Shown here: piece by piece, positions 11,887 through 24,529 of the stretch | Numbering within the stretch: the first letter of the stretch is position 1 | Layout of the letters: every line of letters begins with the position of its first letter | Assembly: GCA_964057225.1 (NCBI GenBank) | Contig: OZ059896.1 | Location: 5,518,001-5,582,000, forward strand | Direction: 5' to 3' | DNA from: Auanema rhodensis | Taxonomy: Eukaryota; Nematoda; Chromadorea; Rhabditida; Rhabditidae | Length of the DNA stretch: 64,000 bases | Position numbers and translations under genes: made by a program | The notes under the pieces: model-generated | Told to the model about the DNA's origin: nothing | The model's input: the letters and a program-made list of their open reading frames with translations, nothing else | Database searches by the model: none

Positions 11887-12960
11887 TTTGAAAATAATTT
11901 AGCAAAAAGTAGATGTTTTTAGATTCCTTTTTTCAAGGCAAAAACGATAGACAATGTTATTCAACGAAAAAATTAATTCTTCAGGGTGAAAATCGAGGAT
12001 ATAGGTGTGAACTTATATCAGTTGATATCTCGGTGCATTTTCAAGCTAGCGCAAATCTGATAGTACAGATCGACGCAGCTTAAAAATCCGCATCGAATGC
12101 ACTATACTACATTGAGAAACGCTTAATACAAAAATTAGTTATGATCGTTTGAAAAATGATGCATTAGTGTATGTTGAGTTTCCATGTACACTCAACATTG
12201 CTTCCAAAAACATTTTGACAAAAATTTTTTCGAAAAATTTGAAAATAATTTAGCAAAAAGTAGATGTTTTTAGATTCCTTTTTTCAAGGCAAAAACGATG
12301 GACAATGTTATTCAACGAAAAAATTAATTCTTCAGGGTGAAAATCGAGGATATAAGTGTGAACTTATATCAGTTGATATCTCGGTGCATTTTCAAGCTAG
12401 CGCAAATCTGATAACACAGATCGACGCAGCTTAAAAATCCGCATCGAATGCACTATATTACATTGAGAAAAGCTAAATACAAAAATTAGTTATGATCGTT
12501 TGAAAAATGATGCATTAGTGTATGTTGAGTTTCCATGTACACTCAAAATTGCTTCCAAAAACATTTTGACAAAAATGTTTTCGAAAAATTTCAAAATAAT
12601 TTAGCAAAAAGTAGATGTTTTTAGATTCCTTTTTTCAAGGCAAAAACGATGGACAATGTTATTCAACGAAAAAATTAATTCTTCAGGGTGAAAATCGAGG
12701 ATATAAGTGTGAACTTATATCAGTTGATATCTCGGTGCATTTTTAAGCTAGCGCAAATCTGATAACACAGATCTACGCAGCTTAAAAATCCGCATCGAAT
12801 GCACTAAACTTCATTGAGAAAAGCTCAATACAAAAATTAGTTATGATCGTTTGAAAAATGATGCATTAGTGTATGTTGAGTTTCCATGTACACACAAAAT
12901 TGCTTCCAAAAACATTTTGACAAAAATTTTTTCGAAAAATTTCAGAATAATTTAGCAGAA

Positions 12961-15768
12961 AGTAGATGTTTTTAGATTCCTTTTTTCAAGGCAAAAACGA
13001 TGGACAATGTTATTCAACGAAAAAATTAATTCTTCAGGGTGAAAATCGAGGATATATGTGTGAACTTATATCAGTTGATATCTCGGTGCATTTTTAAGCT
13101 AGCGCAAATCTGATAACACAGATCGACGCAGCTTAAAAATCCGCATCGAATGCACTATATTACATTGAGAAAAGCTAAATACAAAAATTAGTTATGATCG
13201 TTTGAAAAATGATGCATTAGTGTATGTTGAGTTTCCATGTACACTCAAAATTGCTTCCAAAAACATTTTGACAAAAATTTTTTCGAAAAATTTGAAAATA
13301 ATTTAGCAAAAAGTAGATGTTTTTAGATTCCTTTTTTCAAGGCAAAAACGATAGACAATGTTATTCAACGAAAAAATTAATTCTTCAGGGTGAAAATCGA
13401 GGATATAGGTGTGAACTTATATCAGTTGATATCTCGGTGCATTTTCAAGCTAGCGCAAATCTGATAGTACAGATCGACGCAGCTTAAAAATCCGCATCGA
13501 ATGCACTATACTACATTGAGAAACGCTTAATACAAAAATTAGTTATGATCGTTTGAAAAATGATGCATTAGTGTATGTTGAGTTTCCATGTACACTCAAC
13601 ATTGCTTCCAAAAACATTTTGACAAAAATTTTTTCGAAAAATTTGAAAATAATTTAGCAAAAAGTAGATGTTTTTAGATTCCTTTTTTCAAGGCAAAAAC
13701 GATGGACAATGTTATTCAACGAAAAAATTAATTCTTCAGGGTGAAAATCGAGGATATAAGTGTGAACTTATATCAGTTGATATCTCGGTGCATTTTCAAG
13801 CTAGCGCAAATCTGATAACACAGATCGACGCAGCTTAAAAATCCGCATCGAATGCACTATATTACATTGAGAAAAGCTAAATACAAAAATTAGTTATGAT
13901 CGTTTGAAAAATGATGCATTAGTGTATGTTGAGTTTCCATGTACACTCAAAATTGCTTCCAAAAACATTTTGACAAAAATGTTTTCGAAAAATTTCAAAA
14001 TAATTTAGCAAAAAGTAGATGTTTTTAGATTCCTTTTTTCAAGGCAAAAACGATGGACAATGTTATTCAACGAAAAAATTAATTCTTCAGGGTGAAAATC
14101 GAGGATATAAGTGTGAACTTATATCAGTTGATATCTCGGTGCATTTTTAAGCTAGCGCAAATCTGATAACACAGATCTACGCAGCTTAAAAATCCGCATC
14201 GAATGCACTAAACTTCATTGAGAAAAGCTCAATACAAAAATTAGTTATGATCGTTTGAAAAATGATGCATTAGTGTATGTTGAGTTTCCATGTACACACA
14301 AAATTGCTTCCAAAAACATTTTGACAAAAATTTTTTCGAAAAATTTCAGAATAATTTAGCAGAAAGTAGATGTTTTTAGATTCCTTTTTTCAAGGCAAAA
14401 ACGATGGACAATGTTATTCAACGAAAAAATTAATTCTTCAGGGTGAAAATCGAGGATATATGTGTGAACTTATATCAGTTGATATCTCGGTGCATTTTTA
14501 AGCTAGCGCAAATCTGATAACACAGATCGACGCAGCTTAAAAATCCGCATCGAATGCACTATACTACATTGAGAAAAGCTAAATACAAAAATTAGTTATG
14601 ATCGTTTGAAAAATGATGCATTAGTGTATGTTGAGTTTCCATGTACACTCAAAATTGCTTCCAAAAACATTTTGACAAAAATTTTTTCGAAAAATTTGAG
14701 AATAATTTAGCAAAAAGTAGATGTTTTTAGATTCCTTTTTTCAAGGCAAAAACGATAGACAATGTTATTCAACGAAAAACTTAATTCTTCAGGGTGAAAA
14801 TCGAGGATATAGGTGTGAACTTATATCAGTTGATATCTCGGTGCATTTTCAAGCTAGCGCAAATCTGATAGTACAGATCGACGCAGCTTAAAAATCCGCA
14901 TCGAATGCACTATACTACATTGAGAAACGCTTAATACAAAAATTAGTTATGATCGTTTGAAAAATGATGCATTAGTGTATGTTGAGTTTCCATGTACACT
15001 CAAAATTGCTTCCAAAAACATTTTGACAAAAATTTTTTCGAAAAATTTCAAAATAATTTAGCAAAAAGTAGATGTTTTTAGATTCCTTTTTTCAAGGCAA
15101 AAACGATGGACAATGTTATTCAACGAAAAAATTAATTCTTCAGGGTGAAAATCGAGGATATAAGTGTGAACTTATATCAGTTGATATCTCGGTGCATTTT
15201 TAAGCTAGCGCAAATCTGATAACACAGATCTACGCAGCTTAAAAATCCGCATCGAATGCACTATACTACATTGAGAAAAGCTAAATACAAAAATTAGTTA
15301 TGATCGTTTGAAAAATGATGCATTAGTGTATGTTGAGTTTCCATGTACACTCAAAATTGCTTCCAAAAACATTTTGACAAAAATTTTTTCGAAAAATTTG
15401 AGAATAATTTAGCAAAAAGTAGATGTTTCTAGATTCCTTTTTTCAAGGCAAAAACGATAGACAATGTTATTCAACGAAAAAATTAATTCTTCAGGGTGAA
15501 AATCGAGGATATAGGTGTGAACTTATATCAGTTGATATCTCGGTGCATTTTCAAGCTAGCGCAAATCTGATAGTACAGATCGACGCAGCTTAAAAATCCG
15601 CATCGAATGCACTATACTACATTGAGAAACGCTTAATACAAAAATTAGTTATGATCGTTTGAAAAATGATGCATTAGTGTATGTTGAGTTTCCATGTACA
15701 CTCAAAATTGCTTCCAAAAACATTTTGACAAAAATTTTTTCGAAAAATTTGAGAATAATTTAGCAAAA
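12961..15768 (+). repeat. Eight-unit (2808-bp) tandem duplication, copy 1
   Basis: Directly followed by its copy at 15769-18576, with matching continuing to 18616. Shared rare markers are gatatatg (13054 and 15862), the cttaattc unit (14779 and 17587) and gtttctag (15429 and 18237). The only difference I noticed is at 17706 (ccacatcg against ccgcatcg). The two copies abut exactly, as a single tandem duplication would leave them. Confidence 0.92.
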
Positions 15769-18616
15769 AGTAGATGTTTTTAGATTCCTTTTTTCAAGGC
15801 AAAAACGATGGACAATGTTATTCAACGAAAAAATTAATTCTTCAGGGTGAAAATCGAGGATATATGTGTGAACTTATATCAGTTGATATCTCGGTGCATT
15901 TTTAAGCTAGCGCAAATCTGATAACACAGATCGACGCAGCTTAAAAATCCGCATCGAATGCACTATATTACATTGAGAAAAGCTAAATACAAAAATTAGT
16001 TATGATCGTTTGAAAAATGATGCATTAGTGTATGTTGAGTTTCCATGTACACTCAAAATTGCTTCCAAAAACATTTTGACAAAAATTTTTTCGAAAAATT
16101 TGAAAATAATTTAGCAAAAAGTAGATGTTTTTAGATTCCTTTTTTCAAGGCAAAAACGATAGACAATGTTATTCAACGAAAAAATTAATTCTTCAGGGTG
16201 AAAATCGAGGATATAGGTGTGAACTTATATCAGTTGATATCTCGGTGCATTTTCAAGCTAGCGCAAATCTGATAGTACAGATCGACGCAGCTTAAAAATC
16301 CGCATCGAATGCACTATACTACATTGAGAAACGCTTAATACAAAAATTAGTTATGATCGTTTGAAAAATGATGCATTAGTGTATGTTGAGTTTCCATGTA
16401 CACTCAACATTGCTTCCAAAAACATTTTGACAAAAATTTTTTCGAAAAATTTGAAAATAATTTAGCAAAAAGTAGATGTTTTTAGATTCCTTTTTTCAAG
16501 GCAAAAACGATGGACAATGTTATTCAACGAAAAAATTAATTCTTCAGGGTGAAAATCGAGGATATAAGTGTGAACTTATATCAGTTGATATCTCGGTGCA
16601 TTTTCAAGCTAGCGCAAATCTGATAACACAGATCGACGCAGCTTAAAAATCCGCATCGAATGCACTATATTACATTGAGAAAAGCTAAATACAAAAATTA
16701 GTTATGATCGTTTGAAAAATGATGCATTAGTGTATGTTGAGTTTCCATGTACACTCAAAATTGCTTCCAAAAACATTTTGACAAAAATGTTTTCGAAAAA
16801 TTTCAAAATAATTTAGCAAAAAGTAGATGTTTTTAGATTCCTTTTTTCAAGGCAAAAACGATGGACAATGTTATTCAACGAAAAAATTAATTCTTCAGGG
16901 TGAAAATCGAGGATATAAGTGTGAACTTATATCAGTTGATATCTCGGTGCATTTTTAAGCTAGCGCAAATCTGATAACACAGATCTACGCAGCTTAAAAA
17001 TCCGCATCGAATGCACTAAACTTCATTGAGAAAAGCTCAATACAAAAATTAGTTATGATCGTTTGAAAAATGATGCATTAGTGTATGTTGAGTTTCCATG
17101 TACACACAAAATTGCTTCCAAAAACATTTTGACAAAAATTTTTTCGAAAAATTTCAGAATAATTTAGCAGAAAGTAGATGTTTTTAGATTCCTTTTTTCA
17201 AGGCAAAAACGATGGACAATGTTATTCAACGAAAAAATTAATTCTTCAGGGTGAAAATCGAGGATATATGTGTGAACTTATATCAGTTGATATCTCGGTG
17301 CATTTTTAAGCTAGCGCAAATCTGATAACACAGATCGACGCAGCTTAAAAATCCGCATCGAATGCACTATACTACATTGAGAAAAGCTAAATACAAAAAT
17401 TAGTTATGATCGTTTGAAAAATGATGCATTAGTGTATGTTGAGTTTCCATGTACACTCAAAATTGCTTCCAAAAACATTTTGACAAAAATTTTTTCGAAA
17501 AATTTGAGAATAATTTAGCAAAAAGTAGATGTTTTTAGATTCCTTTTTTCAAGGCAAAAACGATAGACAATGTTATTCAACGAAAAACTTAATTCTTCAG
17601 GGTGAAAATCGAGGATATAGGTGTGAACTTATATCAGTTGATATCTCGGTGCATTTTCAAGCTAGCGCAAATCTGATAGTACAGATCGACGCAGCTTAAA
17701 AATCCACATCGAATGCACTATACTACATTGAGAAACGCTTAATACAAAAATTAGTTATGATCGTTTGAAAAATGATGCATTAGTGTATGTTGAGTTTCCA
17801 TGTACACTCAAAATTGCTTCCAAAAACATTTTGACAAAAATTTTTTCGAAAAATTTCAAAATAATTTAGCAAAAAGTAGATGTTTTTAGATTCCTTTTTT
17901 CAAGGCAAAAACGATGGACAATGTTATTCAACGAAAAAATTAATTCTTCAGGGTGAAAATCGAGGATATAAGTGTGAACTTATATCAGTTGATATCTCGG
18001 TGCATTTTTAAGCTAGCGCAAATCTGATAACACAGATCTACGCAGCTTAAAAATCCGCATCGAATGCACTATACTACATTGAGAAAAGCTAAATACAAAA
18101 ATTAGTTATGATCGTTTGAAAAATGATGCATTAGTGTATGTTGAGTTTCCATGTACACTCAAAATTGCTTCCAAAAACATTTTGACAAAAATTTTTTCGA
18201 AAAATTTGAGAATAATTTAGCAAAAAGTAGATGTTTCTAGATTCCTTTTTTCAAGGCAAAAACGATAGACAATGTTATTCAACGAAAAAATTAATTCTTC
18301 AGGGTGAAAATCGAGGATATAGGTGTGAACTTATATCAGTTGATATCTCGGTGCATTTTCAAGCTAGCGCAAATCTGATAGTACAGATCGACGCAGCTTA
18401 AAAATCCGCATCGAATGCACTATACTACATTGAGAAACGCTTAATACAAAAATTAGTTATGATCGTTTGAAAAATGATGCATTAGTGTATGTTGAGTTTC
18501 CATGTACACTCAAAATTGCTTCCAAAAACATTTTGACAAAAATTTTTTCGAAAAATTTGAGAATAATTTAGCAAAAAGTAGATGTTTTTAGATTCCTTTT
18601 TTCAAGGCAAAAACGA
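15769..18616 (+). repeat. Eight-unit (2808-bp) tandem duplication, copy 2
   Basis: Second copy of 12961-15768, continuing 40 bp into a third repetition before the first mismatch at about 18617 (cgatag against cgatgg). The private A at 17706 is the only change noticed inside. The near identity over 2.8 kb points to a very recent duplication or ongoing homogenisation. Confidence 0.92.
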
Positions 18617-19306
18617 TAGACAATGTTATTCAACGAAAAACTTAATTCTTCAGGGTGAAAATCGAGGATATAGGTGTGAACTTATATCAGTTGATATCTC
18701 GGTGCATTTTCAAGCTAGCGCAAATCTGATAGTACAGATCGACGCAGCTTAAAAATCCGCATCGAATGCACTATACTACATTGAGAAACGCTTAATACAA
18801 AAATTAGTTATGATCGTTTGAAAAATGATGCATTAGTGTATGTTGAGTTTCCATGTACACTCAAAATTGCTTCCAAAAACATTTTGACAAAAATTTTTTC
18901 GAAAAATTTCAAAATAATTTAGCAAAAAGTAGATGTTTTTAGATTCCTTTTTTCAAGGCAAAAACGATGGACAATGTTATTCAACGAAAAAATTAATTCT
19001 TCAGGGTGAAAATCGAGGATATAAGTGTGAACTTATATCAGTTGATATCTCGGTGCATTTTTAAGCTAGCGCAAATCTGATAACACAGATCTACGCAGCT
19101 TAAAAATCCGCATCGAATGCACTAAACTTCATTGAGAAAAGCTTAATACAAAAATTAGTTATGATCGTTTGAAAAATGATGCATTAGTGTATGTTGAGTT
19201 TCCATGTACACACAAAATTGCTTCCAAAAACATTTTGACAAAAATTTTTTCGAAAAATTTCAGAATAATTTAGCAGAAAGCAGATGTTTTTAGATTCCTT
19301 TTTTCA
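18445..19306 (+). repeat. Segment duplicated at +2808 bp (copy 1)
   Basis: Matches 21253-22114. The shared rare markers are the ctacgcag unit with aagcttaatac and the cagaaagcagatg site (19275 and 22083). Two differences noticed: cttaattc against attaattc at about 18642, and gggtaaaa at 21465. The copies separate at 19307, where this copy goes on as type B and the other switches to type A. Confidence 0.85.
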
Positions 19307-20363
19307 AGGCAAAAACGATGGACAATGTTATTCAACGAAAAAATTAATTCTTCAGGGTGAAAATCGAGGATATAAGTGTGAACTTATATCAGTTGATATC
19401 TCGGTGCATTTTTAAGCTAGCGCAAATCTGATAACACAGATCGACGCAGCTTAAAAATCCGCATCGAATGCACTATACTACATTGAGAAAAGCTAAATAC
19501 AAAAATTAGTTATGATCGTTTGAAAAATGATGCATTAGTGTATGTTGAGTTTCCATGTACACTCAAAATTGCTTCCAAAAACATTTTGACAAAAATTTTT
19601 TCGAAAAATTTGAGAATAATTTAGCAAAAAGTAGATGTTTCTAGATTCCTTTTTTCAAGGCAAAAACGATAGACAATGTTATTCAACGAAAAAATTAATT
19701 CTTCAGGGTGAAAATCGAGGATATAGGTGTGAACTTATATCAGTTGATATCTCGGTGCATTTTCAAGCTAGCGCAAATCTGATAGTACAGATCGACGCAG
19801 CTTAAAAATCCGCATCGAATGCACTATACTACATTGAGAAACGCTTAATACAAAAATTAGTTATGATCGTTTGAAAAATGATGCATTAGTGTATGTTGAG
19901 TTTCCATGTACACTCAAAATTGCTTCCAAAAACATTTTGACAAAAATTTTTTCGAAAAATTTCAAAATAATTTAGCAAAAAGTAGATGTTTTTAGATTCC
20001 TTTTTTCAAGGCAAAAACGATGGACAATGTTATTCAACGAAAAAATTAATTCTTCAGGGTGAAAATCGAGGATATAAGTGTGAACTTATATCAGTTGATA
20101 TCTCGGTGCATTTTTAAGCTAGCGCAAATCTGATAACACAGATCGACGCAGCTTAAAAATCCGCATCGAATGCACTATATTACATTGAGAAAAGCTAAAT
20201 ACAAAAATTAGTTATGATCGTTTGAAAAATGATGCATTAGTGTATGTTGAGTTTCCATGTACACTCAAAATTGCTTCCAAAAACATTTTGACAAAAATTT
20301 TTTCGAAAAATTTCAAAATAATTTAGCAAAAAGTAGATGTTTTTAGATTCCTTTTTTCAAGAC

Positions 20364-23300
20364 AAAGACGATGGACATTGTTATTCAACAAAAAAATTAT
20401 TTCTTCAGGGTGAAAATCGAGGATATAAGTGTGAACCTATATCAGTTGATATCTCGGTGCATTTTTAAACTAGCGCAAATCTGATAACACAGATCGACGC
20501 AGCTTAAAAATCCGCATCGAATGCACTATACTACATTGAGAAACGCTTAATACAAAAATTAGTTATGATCGTTTGAAAAATGATGCATTAGTGTATGTTG
20601 AGTTTCCATGTACACTCAAAATTGCTTCCAAAAACATTTTGACAAAAATTTTTTCGAAAAATTTCGAAATAATTTAGCAAAAAGTAGATGTTTTTAGATT
20701 CCTTTTTTCAAGACAAAAACGATGGACATTGTTATTCAACAAAAAAATTATTTCTTCAGGGTGAAAATCGAGGATATAAGTGTGAACCTATATCAGTTGA
20801 TATCTCGGTGCATTTTTAAGCTAGCGCAAATCTGATAACACAGATCGACGCAGCTTAAAAATCCGCATCGAATGCACTATACTACATTAAGCAACGCTCA
20901 TTACAAAAATTAGTTATGATCGTTTGAAAAATGATGCATTAGTGTATGTTGAGTTTCCATGTACACTCAACATTGCTTCCAAAAACATTTTGACAAAAAG
21001 TTTCCCGAAAAATTTCAAAATAATTTCACAAAAAGTAGATGTTTTTAGATTCCTTTTTTCAAGACAAAGACGATGGACATTGTTATTCAACAAAAAAATT
21101 AATTCTTCAGGGTGAAAATCGAGGATATAAGTGTGAACTTATATCAGTTGATATCTCGGTGCATTTTTAAGCTAGCGCAAATCTGATAACACAGATCGAC
21201 GCAGCTTAAAAATCCGCATCGAATGCACTATACTACATTGAGAAAAGCTAAATACAAAAATTAGTTATGATCGTTTGAAAAATGATGCATTAGTGTATGT
21301 TGAGTTTCCATGTACACTCAAAATTGCTTCCAAAAACATTTTGACAAAAATTTTTTCGAAAAATTTGAGAATAATTTAGCAAAAAGTAGATGTTTTTAGA
21401 TTCCTTTTTTCAAGGCAAAAACGATAGACAATGTTATTCAACGAAAAAATTAATTCTTCAGGGTAAAAATCGAGGATATAGGTGTGAACTTATATCAGTT
21501 GATATCTCGGTGCATTTTCAAGCTAGCGCAAATCTGATAGTACAGATCGACGCAGCTTAAAAATCCGCATCGAATGCACTATACTACATTGAGAAACGCT
21601 TAATACAAAAATTAGTTATGATCGTTTGAAAAATGATGCATTAGTGTATGTTGAGTTTCCATGTACACTCAAAATTGCTTCCAAAAACATTTTGACAAAA
21701 ATTTTTTCGAAAAATTTCAAAATAATTTAGCAAAAAGTAGATGTTTTTAGATTCCTTTTTTCAAGGCAAAAACGATGGACAATGTTATTCAACGAAAAAA
21801 TTAATTCTTCAGGGTGAAAATCGAGGATATAAGTGTGAACTTATATCAGTTGATATCTCGGTGCATTTTTAAGCTAGCGCAAATCTGATAACACAGATCT
21901 ACGCAGCTTAAAAATCCGCATCGAATGCACTAAACTTCATTGAGAAAAGCTTAATACAAAAATTAGTTATGATCGTTTGAAAAATGATGCATTAGTGTAT
22001 GTTGAGTTTCCATGTACACACAAAATTGCTTCCAAAAACATTTTGACAAAAATTTTTTCGAAAAATTTCAGAATAATTTAGCAGAAAGCAGATGTTTTTA
22101 GATTCCTTTTTTCAAGACAAAGACGATGGACATTGTTATTCAACAAAAAAATTAATTCTTCAGGGTGAAAATCGAGGATATAAGTGTGAACTTATATCAG
22201 TTGATATCTCGGTGCATTTTTAAGCTAGCGCAAATCTGATAACACAGATCGACGCAGCTTGAAAATCCACATCGAATGCACTATACTACATTGAGAAACA
22301 CTCAATACAAAAATTAGTTATGATCGTTTGAAAAATGATGCATTAGTGTATGTTGAGTTTCCATGTACACTCAACATTGCTTCCAAAAACATTTTGACAA
22401 AAATTTTTTCGAAAAATTTCAAAATAATTTAGCAAAAAGTAGATGTTTTTAGATTCCTTTTTTCAAGGCAAAAACGATAGACAATGTTATTCAACGAAAA
22501 AATTAATTCTTCAGGGTGAAAATCGAGGATATAAGTGTGAACTTATATCAGTTGATATCTCGGTGCATTTTTAAGCTAGCGCAAATCTGATAACACAGAT
22601 CGACGCAGCTTAAAAATCCGCATCGAATGCACTATACTACATTGAGAAAAGCTAAATACAAAAATTAGTTATGATCGTTTGAAAAATGATGCATTAGTGT
22701 ATGTTGAGTTTCCATGTACACTCAAAATTGCTTCCAAAAACATTTTGACAAAAATTTTTTCGAAAAATTTGAGAATAATTTAGCAAAAAGTAGATGTTTT
22801 TAGATTCCTTTTTTCAAGGCAAAAACGATAGACAATGTTATTCAACGAAAAAATTAATTCTTCAGGGTGAAAATCGAGGATATAGGTGTGAACTTATATC
22901 AGTTGATATCTCGGTGCATTTTCAAGCTAGCGCAAATCTGATAGTACAGATCGACGCAGCTTGAAAATCCGCATCGAATGCACTATACTACATTGAGAAA
23001 CGCTTAATACAAAAATTAGTTATGATCGTTTGAAAAATGATGCATTAGTGTATGTTGAGTTTCCATGTACACTCAAAATTGCTTCCAAAAACATTTTGAC
23101 AAAAATTTTTTCGAAAAATTTCAAAATAATTTAGCAAAAAGTAGATGTTTTTAGATTCCTTTTTTCAAGGCAAAAACGATGGACAATGTTATTCAACGAA
23201 AAAATTAATTCTTCAGGGTGAAAATCGAGGATATAAGTGTGAACTTATATCAGTTGATATCTCGGTGCATTTTTAAGCTAGCGCAAATCTGATAACACAG

Positions 23301-24430
23301 ATCGACGCAGCTTAAAAATCCGCATCGAATGCACTATATTACATTGAGAAAAGCTAAATACAAAAATTAGTTATGATCGTTTGAAAAATGATGCATTAGT
23401 GTATGTTGAGTTTCCATGTACACTCAAAATTGCTTCCAAAAACATTTTGACAAAAATTTTTTCGAAAAATTTCGAAATAATTTAGCAAAAAGTAGATGTT
23501 TTTAGATTCCTTTTTTCAAGACAAAGACGATGGACATTGTTATTCAACAAAAAAATTATTTCTTCAGGGTGAAAATCGAGGATATAAGTGTGAACCTATA
23601 TCAGTTGATATCTCGGTGCATTTTTAAGCTAGCGCAAATCTGATAACACAGATCGACGCAGCTTAAAAATCCGCATCGAATGCACTATACTACATTAAGC
23701 AACGCTCATTACAAAAATTAGTTATGATCGTTTGAAAAATGATGCATTAGTGTATGTTGAGTTTCCATGTACACTCAACATTGCTTCCAAAAACATTTTG
23801 ACAAAAAGTTTCCCGAAAAATTTCAAAATAATTTCACAAAAAGTAGATGTTTTTAGATTCCTTTTTTCAAGACAAAGACGATGGACATTGTTATTCAACA
23901 AAAAAATTAATTCTTCAGGGTGAAAATCGAGGATATAAGTGTGAACTTATATCAGTTGATATCTCGGTGCATTTTTAAGCTAGCGCAAATCTGATAACAC
24001 AGATCGACGCAGCTTGAAAATCCACATCGAATGCACTATACTACATTGAGAAACACTCAATACAAAAATTAGTTATGATCGTTTGAAAAATGATGCATTA
24101 GTGTATGTTGAGTTTCCATGTACACTCAACATTGCTTCCAAAAACATTTTGACAAAAATTTTCCCGAAAAATTTCAAAATAATTTCACAAAAAGTAGATG
24201 TTTTTAGATTCCTTTTTTCAAGACAAAGACGATGGACATTGTTATTCAACAAAAAAATTAATTCTTCACGGTGAAAATCGAGGATATAAGTGTGAACCTA
24301 TATCAGTTGATATCTCGGTGCATTTTCAAGCTAGCGCAAATCTGATAACACAGATCGACGCAGCTTAAAAATCCGCATCGAATGCACTATACTACATTGA
24401 GAAAAGCTAAATACAAAAATTAGTTATGAT
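20364..24430 (+). repeat. Satellite domain 3: mosaic of A patches in B units
   Basis: Type A stretches, some shorter than a unit, sit among B units: 20364-20450, about 20710-21200, 22115-22390 and 23510-24300. The marker gctcattac occurs only at 20895 and 23703 (offset 2808). Parts of this domain match 19.3-20.4 kb at an offset of 3159 bp (9 units) and switch to 2808 bp near 23474, so the segment is itself a recombinant. Confidence 0.85.
21253..22114 (+). repeat. Segment duplicated at +2808 bp (copy 2)
   Basis: Copy of 18445-19306. It carries the private gggtaaaa change at 21465 and shares cagaaagcagatg with the first copy. It ends abruptly at 22115, where aagacaaagacg replaces aaggcaaaaacg. 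Confidence 0.85.
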
Positions 24431-24529
24431 CGTTTGAAAAATGATGCATTAGTGTATGTTGAGTTTCCATGTACACTCAACATTGCTTCCAAAAACATTT
24501 TGACAAAAAGTTTCCCGAAAAATTTCAAA

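Larger units (their letters stand above)
11584..11934 (+). repeat. Representative type B unit
   Basis: A full 351-bp unit chosen as the type B example, starting at aaggcaaaa. Type B states are: aaggcaaaaacg; gacaatg; caacgaaa; cttaaaaatccgc; ctcaaaattgc; ttttttcg; aatttagc. Further B sub-variants seen elsewhere are cgatagac against cgatggac, gatagtac against gataacac, attatttc against attaattc, gcagcat against gcagctt, and tttgagaataa against tttcaaaataa or tttgaaaataa. These sub-variants are what reveal the larger duplications. Confidence 0.9.
1..12625 (+). repeat. Satellite domain 1: alternating A and B units in large duplicated blocks
   Basis: Type A and type B units alternate in a fixed order that repeats as blocks. 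Three near-identical blocks lie at 1605-4710, 4935-7518 and 8625-11730. Between and after them are runs of B units (7200-8400 and 11400-12625) that are also copies of each other at an offset of 4212 bp. Nothing other than satellite units is present. Confidence 0.93.
11654..14563 (+). repeat. Four-unit (1404-bp) higher-order repeat, two copies
   Basis: The stretch 11654-13159 recurs at 13058-14563. Each copy contains, in order, a gatagtac unit with cattttcaag, a gttttcg unit, and a unit with atctacgcag, ctaaacttcattg and tttcagaataatttagcagaaag. The first copy is marked off by gatataag at its start where the second has gatatatg. After 14563 similarity at this offset decays through several single-base differences. 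Confidence 0.85.
12626..20363 (+). repeat. Satellite domain 2: type B units only
   Basis: All units here have the B states, including the TAG in aatttagc, so no unit has an open second half. The domain contains the 4-unit repeat ending at 14563 and the 8-unit tandem duplication at 12961-18616. It ends where aagacaaagacg and gacattg reappear at about 20364. Confidence 0.9.
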
